From Chiridota heheva (lineage: Eukaryota; Echinodermata; Holothuroidea; Apodida; Chiridotidae): 64,000 nt of DNA. Positions 49,501 through 58,500 of the stretch are shown here, in pieces. Below the pieces are notes generated by a model that searched no databases, had not been told where the DNA came from, and worked only from the letters and a program-made list of their open reading frames with translations. The stretch covers positions 1-64,000 of the forward strand of contig JAIGNY010000077.1 in the NCBI GenBank assembly GCA_020152595.1, read 5' to 3'. Positions within the stretch are counted from its first letter, which is position 1; each line of letters begins with the position of its first letter. The position numbers and the translations under genes are program-made.

Positions 49501-52500
49501 GGCTCGCAATTGAAAGAAAAAGATGAAAACTTGACATCCTATCCTCCATTCCACCCTCAGTCTCATATATCACCCCATCATCTATCCCACACACCGCCAA
49601 CCTTATGTCCCATAAGCCATCCCACCTATGTCCTATATACCATCTTCCCCTCTGAACAAACTAGAACAGTAAATACCATCATGGTTTGCATGCCCATGCA
49701 AATTGACACTCATATATCGTATAACTGGCAAATTATAAAAATGGCATCTCACATCAAGTAACACATGAATCCCATGTCCCACATGGCATCCCACCCCACG
49801 TCCCACATGACATTCCATCCCTTGTCTCATATGGCATTCCACCATATCTCCTACATTGCATTCCACCATATGTCCCATATGGCATGTACCACATGGCATC
49901 CCATCCTATGATCCACATGGCATCCCACCCTATGTACCACATGGATCCCATCCCATGTCCCACATGGCATCCTACCCCATTTTGTAGGACACGGTCTACC
50001 GGTTTTATAACTCAAACCGGTTTCGCAAACAATTCATGTTTTATTAAAAAAATGAAAAACCTAAAGTACCGAAAAAACCATATCACTGTGATTTTTTTTT
50101 TTTTAAGATGATAAAAATCTGTTTTATTTCAATAAAAAGAAAGTTCATGCTTTGTGTAAGAATGTATTTTGAAGTATCTTTTGATATAATTGTGAAAATA
50201 TGTGATATTTATGTAGATCAAATTAATAATACCATTGAGAAATGAGAATGTCTGGAAATGCATCTAATCCTAAATATTACCTGTACCTGTAACAGGCTTG
50301 AATCCGCTCCATGTCTCTTTGTGTCTTCTTTCTGGGCTAATATTTCCACGAACACAACAACTGTACCTTCATTTCTTTATAATCCCTTTTATTTTAAGTC
50401 CTTAACATTCTCTCCAGAGTCATTTTGTCTTGTAAAATACTTTGTTAATCTATCATAAATCCCGGCAATAACAATATCGCAAATTGCAAGACCATTCACT
50501 TATAAATTCACAACCAACCCCACCCTACATGCACTGTGCAAGACTATATTAACTACAAGTTACAACACATTTCTGTGTATGAGCGAGGCGGCCCCTAGAT
50601 ATAAAACTATGAATGGATATCATGACTCACGAGCGTGACTTCTGCACGTAGTAACTTGGAAAGTGCCGTCATTGGTCAAAAAAAGTTAACTTTATTCCCA
50701 TTGTATGTAAATCAGCGCAAGGGGTGATTTTTTTCCCCACGCACCAGTAACAACAAGTTAGCATGATTTTTTTCTTTTTCACTTGCCCACCGATAAGGGT
50801 CGATAATTTGTTCCTTGACGCTGTGTATATTTTTGAAAGTTTTTAAAGCTTGAACCTGGGAAAACCGTCGCTATAAATAGCATAGTTTAGAGGAGTAAAA
50901 TTGTGTGATCATTATGGAATAACGCGATGCAAAATGAAGATTAATTATCCCCATGCTATCAGTATCACTTTAAGCTGGTATATGATTCACAATTAGATCA
51001 CAAGAGAAAATGACCATTCATCCCCTCAAAAAGTTTCTATTCCTTTCCAATCTCATTTTCATGTGAAAAATATACTTTTGAACAACTGTCCTGGTCAATA
51101 TTGTTCAGATTTAAATAAAACAAAGGATTTCTTGCATTTTGTTTTGAAAAATTTCTTCCATTCCTCTGTAATTATGTTTACTTATAAAAGCACTAGCAAT
51201 GGAATCTTCCGTTCCAATCACGTGTGTATGTAAATGACCCATGGCACATGTGAATCGCTTGGGGGTACAAGCTCAAATGATTTCTTTGGTTAGAAGTGGA
51301 GGGAGTTTATATATGTTTTTTGAGGACCCGTTAGGTGATAGCCTATTGGTATGCATAAATTAATATATTATCTCTGCATTCCGCTCTGCATATCATTTCA
51401 CAATTAGAAAGAACCAACAGAATGTCCAAATACAGATGTGTTTTGCCGATTTATACAATTCTGAGTGACTACAAATATTGTTTATCATTATTAAATGTTT
51501 CAAATCAATGTAGAACAAAAATCTTATCTGCATAGTGCCAAAGAATTGATTTTACTTGGGTGCACGGTCTGTGTAAAAATAAAATGTTTTCTTAGCTCCT
51601 TGCTAAAAAAAAGGTCCGATTTAAGTAAGGAATACAATGTAATTCAGTTTAATTTTCAATCATGACGTATTCAAATCACGTATCGTATCATTTACATAGA
51701 GATTGCAGGTAATACACTCTTTTTTCTTTTATTTTGATGAAGAAAATACAAATTTGGTGGGGAGTGGGACACTACTTTTCATTAGCAGGCATTTCTTTTC
51801 TGTACACTCCCGTTTGCGCAGTTTTGGCAAATACCATATAAGGCGGGACCCATTGGTGGCTTAAGTATAATTGAAATGCCACTGCGATGCACAAACGGGG
51901 TCAATTTAAAGTAAAAGCATAGCAAGAATGATTATTAAACTTGAAAAATAACTGAGGTATGCATGATTAATGATTTTTTCTTTCTTGGTTGAGCTTAAGA
52001 GCCATGGCCTTGCCATGGTTAATATTTCAAAGAAATGTTGAGTATCAAGTGGGTGATGGGATCTTATGTGTAAGATTTTCTTACTTTAGACTATATGCAA
52101 ATCAAGAACAATTAAAAGAGGGTGGAGAAATTAGGGTACCTAATGAGGTTGTAAACAGGGTTCTGGATGTTGGTGAGGACTCTAAAAGCGTAGGAGAGGC
52201 TAAGCTTTCTATACCTAAGCAGAAAGGGGGGTTGGTTAGCTTCAACATGAAGGCTGGTGATTGGGGGTCCTGTAGGCACCCAGACAGCCTGAGGGCTTCA
52301 TTTTGGATAGTGTTGATGTGGTTGAGGTATGAGTTGTGAGCGACACAGTAGACAATATTGGCGTAGTCAAGCTTGGCACAAATGGTGAGCCTGAAAATTT
52401 TGAGGAGAGCATGGGGTTCGCACCCCAAGAGGTGTTGGAGAGGAGGTGGAGAATGTTGAGGGAGCTGTTGCATTTCGGTTTCAGGTTGGTGATGTGTTGC

Positions 52501-55500
52501 TTGTAGGAGAGCTTGGGGTATAGAGTTAGACCCAGGAACTTAGTGTGTTCAACTTTAGGGATGCAATTGCCATTGAGCACGAAGTTCGGGTTGTAGTGGA
52601 GGTTGTTGAAATGACAGAAGTGCATGCAGACTGTCTTGTCTTTGGAGAATTTAAAACCGTTATTGTTGCACAAGTCTTGCAGCCAGATGAGGCTGAGTTG
52701 GAGCCTATTTTCGACAAGAGGAACCCTAGGGGAGGAGTAGGAGATGGTGAAATCATCCACGCAGAGGGCACATTTGATGTTGGTTTTGCAGTCATCAGAG
52801 AACCAGGGGTTGGGGGAGTGATTATGGGGTTTGGAGGTTTTAGGAATAGAGCAGGTGGTAATGTTGACAAGGATATTATGAAGTTTGACATAGGATCCTC
52901 ACCCTCGAGGAGATGGGGGGTGAGGTGTGAGTCACAGAGGGTTAATCTTCTGGAGGTTCCAATTGGGGGTGTGGTCAGTGGGGATTTGAAGGTTGAAGTT
53001 AAAAGAAGAGGGAAATGGTCACTACCACAGAGATCAGCAGTGACCTTCCAGCTAAAATGAAGGAGGAGGTTAAAGGAACAGATAGACAGGTAAATACAGG
53101 TGACGGAGCCTGTGGCAGGGTGAAAGTAGGTTGGGGAGTTAGCGTTGAGCAAGAAGAGGTGCTGTCGAAGAGTGTTTTTGATGAGCTTGCCTCTGGGGGG
53201 TGGTGGTATTGGAGCCCCACAGAGGGTTGTGGGCGTTGAGGTCACCAAGAAGGATGAAGGGGCAGTTGGGCTGAGAGATAAGGGTTGTTAAGGCTGGTTG
53301 GCTAAATGTTGGCGTTGGGGAGGGGGGAGGGGGGAAGAGATATATGTTGCAAAGAGTGAAGGTTTTGTGGAGGGAGATAGACATACAGATGGCCTTAAGG
53401 TTGGTATTCACATGTACAGGGCTGTGTGGGATATCGTGTGTAACGAGAATAGGAGGCGAGGGAGGGTTAAGGTCAAGCATCTCGTCATGATAGAAAAAAA
53501 ATCCAAGAACCGAAAGACCATAGGCAACTAGAAAAAAATTGCGGAACCAGTATAGAAGAACCACTGTACAGGTATCAATAACACCGTGAAAGTCTGGTCA
53601 CAACTGAAGGGAAAAAAAAAAAAAAGAACGGTCTGACCGAAAACAGACACCCATCCACAGAAAGAGAATCCCGGAAAATGTAGATATAAATGAAGATACA
53701 AAATGAAATTTTGGTGGTAAAGTGCAAGGTAAAGTGTATCGGAATGAAAAGTTTGAGAGAATAGAATAGAAGTCACAGTGCTCTCAACACGTAGCAACAC
53801 TGCTTGGAGAGTGAGCATCATGGCCTTATGTGCCGCAGAGCACAGAGAGATTTAAGGTTAAGGTAAGGACAAAATTATGAAACACCACCATATATACCAT
53901 CCCAAATTCTAAATGCCACTGACGTCGGCATTGCCTTTAAGACAAATCTTATTAAAGACTGGTGTTATATAATTGAGAGAGGGATAGTGTAAGTACTTAC
54001 CTGACTCTTCCTCCTCTTCCTCGCTGGAACCCTCCTCTTCCTCATCCTCCTCCTCATCTCCCTTCTCTTTCTCCAGCTCGAAGTCACTGATTGGTCGCTC
54101 TTCATCCATGTCATGTGTTTCGTGCGAGGATTTTCCTGCTGATGATTTTGTCGGGTCTTTCTTCTTTGAGCTATCTTCTTTCCCTGTTGCAAGTCAAATG
54201 AAATAGATCGATTGATTAATAAAACTCATTGACACATTATCAGCAAAAGTCACATAGTGCCAGAGAGATTATCTAATTTATGCAAAGTATGTTCTGTAAG
54301 AGGTTGAAGACAACCCACTTTATGTATTTCTTTAAAGTTTGTTCTTCAAATTCAGCTATAGGTAATCTAAACCATATCTTTTCCAGCTTTAAACTATTTG
54401 AAGGTTTGGCCAATTCACAGGCCTGTAGCCAGGACTCTTCACCAGGGGGCACAAGCACTTAACGAGGGGCCACTTGGGCATTCTCCATTCACCCCTGTGT
54501 TATATCTTTTTGTTTTATTTTTTGCAAGGGGGGCACATAATGATAATGATATAATAATAATTCATATAGCTGTTTTTGCATACAATCATATTCAAAAACG
54601 CTTTACAATGAAAACAATAAATGAGACTACCGCTTACACCAAAAAACGCTGATTAAAAAAACTTACTATTGAAATAAGCTTTGAAAAGAAAAGTTTTAAT
54701 AACTTTTAGAAATGTGGATTGATTTTCGGTTTGTCTGATTTTAACTGGTAGTTCATTCCACCAAAGTGGTCCCACCCTAGAAAGTGCCCTCCCACCAAGT
54801 GTTGTGTGCTTTATGGTTGGTACATAAAACCAAACAGCATTTCTATTATGAAGATTAAATTTGGAGCTTATACAAAAATGAGTTCTTGAAGATAGATTGG
54901 TGATTTACAGTAAATACATTTAAAAACTAATACTAAAATCTTAAATCTAATTCTCAGAGTAATTGGGAGCCAATGCAGGGAATAGAGAATGGGAGTTACA
55001 TGGTCATATTTCTTAGTCTTTGTTACTAACCATGCAGCAAAATTTTGAATACGTTGAATGAATTGAATTAAGTTATTTGGCATACCAGCAAGGAGGGAGT
55101 CAATGTGGGAATGGGCTAACGCATGTACAAGGGATTCAGCTGTTTCGTTAGTTAACATAGGCCTTATTCTGTTTATATGGTAAAGATTGATAAATGCTGA
55201 TCTACATTTTTTCATTACATCGGTTTTCATATTTAGGTTGCAATCAAACCAAGCATCTACGTCATGCAAACAGTTAGCAGCTTTTACTGATGTACCTCCA
55301 ACGTTGACAGTCCTACTAGTTAGTTTTATGAGCTGTTGACATGTGCCAAAGAAAATAACCTCTTGTTTTCTCATCGTTCTTTTTTAGTTTGTTCAGTACC
55401 ACCCATTTTCTTACATCTTCCAAGCATCCTTCCATTGTCTCAATGGCCCTCATCTCAGATATGTTATTGGTGATCTTGAAATTTAGGAACACTATATGAT

Positions 55501-58500
55501 CATCTGCATATCCTGCAACCTTTGGAGCATGCTTTTGTAGCATGCTGAAAATTGATGAAGCATATATGGTAAAAAGCACAGGGCCACGGCAGGAACCTTG
55601 AGGAACTGAGAAATCTATGGATGTCTCACTGGAAGATTTGCCATTTACAGTTCCGCTCTGCCTTTGATTTGATAAGTAAGATTCAAACTAGTTAAGTGTC
55701 AGATGGGTTATTCCAAACTGGGACCAAAGCACTGTCAGCATATGGTTGGGTGACCCACTGTATCAAATAATGCACTCAAGTCCAGCATCACCACTTATGG
55801 TATCATTTGATTATCCATAGCCATTCAAAAGACAGAACTTGAACCAGATAAGAGCTGTTTCCAGTGCTGTGATGTACCCAATAAGCGGACTGGTAATCAG
55901 GCAGCATACCTTCACAAGGAGGAGAGAGGAAGGGGGGGGGAAGCACAAACCCCCATGCTGACTATGGGCCTGTCAATTCAAAAACTCTTTGTTAGAATAA
56001 ACTGCTTTCCTTATTGAGGATTTGTGAGAGAGAAAAGTTGTATTTAAGTGATGCATATAGTCAACCTTGCCATTCAGTTTGGTGACTAACGCCACCACTG
56101 TGATTATGCTTACTATTTTTTTTTTAAATTTCACATACACATTTTCATCTTTCTTTTCTCTGTATTATTGTTCATAGTTTGTACTCTATGTACCTCTATA
56201 AGGTGACAGAAAGATGAATAAACTTGTTTGGTTTGGTTTGATGAGGTTAAACGGCACCGCAACAGTAAAATAATTAGGTGCAAAGGTTTAGGAAAGAGAT
56301 GCTTGGAAAACGAGGAAAGGATGGGAGACTTGTTAGATATAGTGGTCTGTCCATTTCATCACCACAAATTTGAATAAAATCTGCATATTTAGACCCCAGA
56401 ACTTCCATAAGGTTCTAAACAGCAAACAAAAGGTTTTGATATTATGACGCCATTATGGATTTTTAAGTTATGAACTTTGTATAATAAATTTATTATGCAA
56501 TGGGCTCAAAAAAACAATGACAACTAAATAACTCTGTTCTAATTTCACAATTAATTAAATATAACATTTTCTTTATCCCATTAACATCTTTACACTTACT
56601 AACAACATTATTATTTCAAAGATTCTAAATTTAAGACCTGTCTACTCATTAATATGCATGTCATCGCCACCAAAAACAATAGGGCACATCTGCAGTCCAT
56701 GAGTTATCTGTGTACCACATATGACATGAATCCCATGTATCATTCTAGAGATACTGTATTTACAAGCTCTTTTCAACAAAATCATGTTAAGCACTGCCTA
56801 CTATGCACATTAATGAAATTCAACAACATCATTATACCAAATATAAAACAAAACAGACATTCGATTATTAAATTATGAGCATTCTAAGATTTTAACATTA
56901 AGCACCTCTACTCATTAATATGCATGGCATCACCACCAAAAACAATAGGGCACATCTGCGGACCATATGGGCTATCTGTGTACACATACAACATGAATCC
57001 AGTTAATCATTCTTAATATATCGTGTTTACGAGCTGGCATCACACACACACACACACACACACACATACATACATACATACACACACACCATCATAACCG
57101 CATAGCTTCCTGATGCTAATGCATCGGAACCAAAAAAAAAACAAAAAACATTTTTTTAACTAATTTTGATGGCCTTTTCTGCACTGTTTACTTTTCTCAA
57201 TGTACCATTCCCTGCCACAAATTGGTTGGTCTGGAGCAAATATGATGGGTTTTTAAAACCGTGGTACAATACAACGCACAAGTAATACAAAATAAAAGAA
57301 GATATGGATAAATTTTCAAACCCTGTCTTTCTCAATTAAATCCTTACCAAGCAGGAGGTCCCACAAGGTCAGTTTTTCTATTAATCTCTCTTAAAAATAG
57401 GAGGGGGGGGGGGGAGGTATATCCCGGGGGAAATATACCCGTGTCTGAATGAGTTCTTACCATCTTTGGTGGGTCTGTGGGCACTTCTGTCTCTCTCAGG
57501 ATGGGCTCCTTCCTTTGAGTCTCGCGCTTTGCCATCCAGTTTGCGCTCCCTGTCAGCTCGATCAACTAACGGCCCCAACCGTCGATCACGGTCAGGGTAC
57601 CTCATGGCTGCAGACAAAAAATACATCATATGATACAAAGGGAAAGACATGACTGGTTAATACCAGACATCACAAACGATACAAATCCCCTCGCTGCTAC
57701 TAACATGCTTCCCAGCCTCTGAAACACCTGCCATCAACCCTCTGTTCCACATGCCATATCATGCTACTTCTCTTCCTACAGGAAAATACATGAAAATCCA
57801 GAGGCCATTCCACCACTTTACTCATATGTCATCACACCTGCAATCAAGATGACATCCAATCATATGACTTGCCATGCTGTCCTACATGCCATCCCTCCCT
57901 GTAACACATGCTGTACCATGTGCCATCCCACCCTGTAACACATGCCATCCCTCCTTGCACCAAGTGCTATCCCACCCTGTCCCACAGGCCATTTCATGCT
58001 ATCCCACCCTGTCCCACATTCCATCTCACCTGAAATCCAAATACCTTTCAACCTTCACTTACTCCATTGCAGCAGTCCTTCCCTCCCCCCAGAACTTAAA
58101 TCTGCCACTCTCAATAAAATCATGCTCAACTTTGTTTCCCTTATAAACCAGATAGGGCTGATCTATCAATCAAATCATAATGAAAATTCATTGTCGATTA
58201 ATTTGGAGTTAATCAGAAATCTATAATTTATTATCAATTCCATTCAGTCATCAGTTCTATTATTCAACCTTTTTTCAGCCCAGAACAAACATTTTACTTG
58301 CTATTCAAATCTGGAATGCATTTGTTCTAAGTTTTATCAAAGCAAGATTTTCCTTTATATAAATTATTTTTCATAAAAATAGTTGGAATTCCTTTTCGCG
58401 GGCTAAAAATCTACTGGTCCCCAGTAGCTAAACAATGCAAGAGGTCGGTCGGTTGGATGGACAGACGGATGGATGGACAGACAGTACAGGTGCTATTTCC

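Noticed and set aside
52545..53060. Plus-strand 171-codon ORF
   Set aside because: Antisense shadow of the LINE endonuclease and reverse transcriptase on the minus strand.
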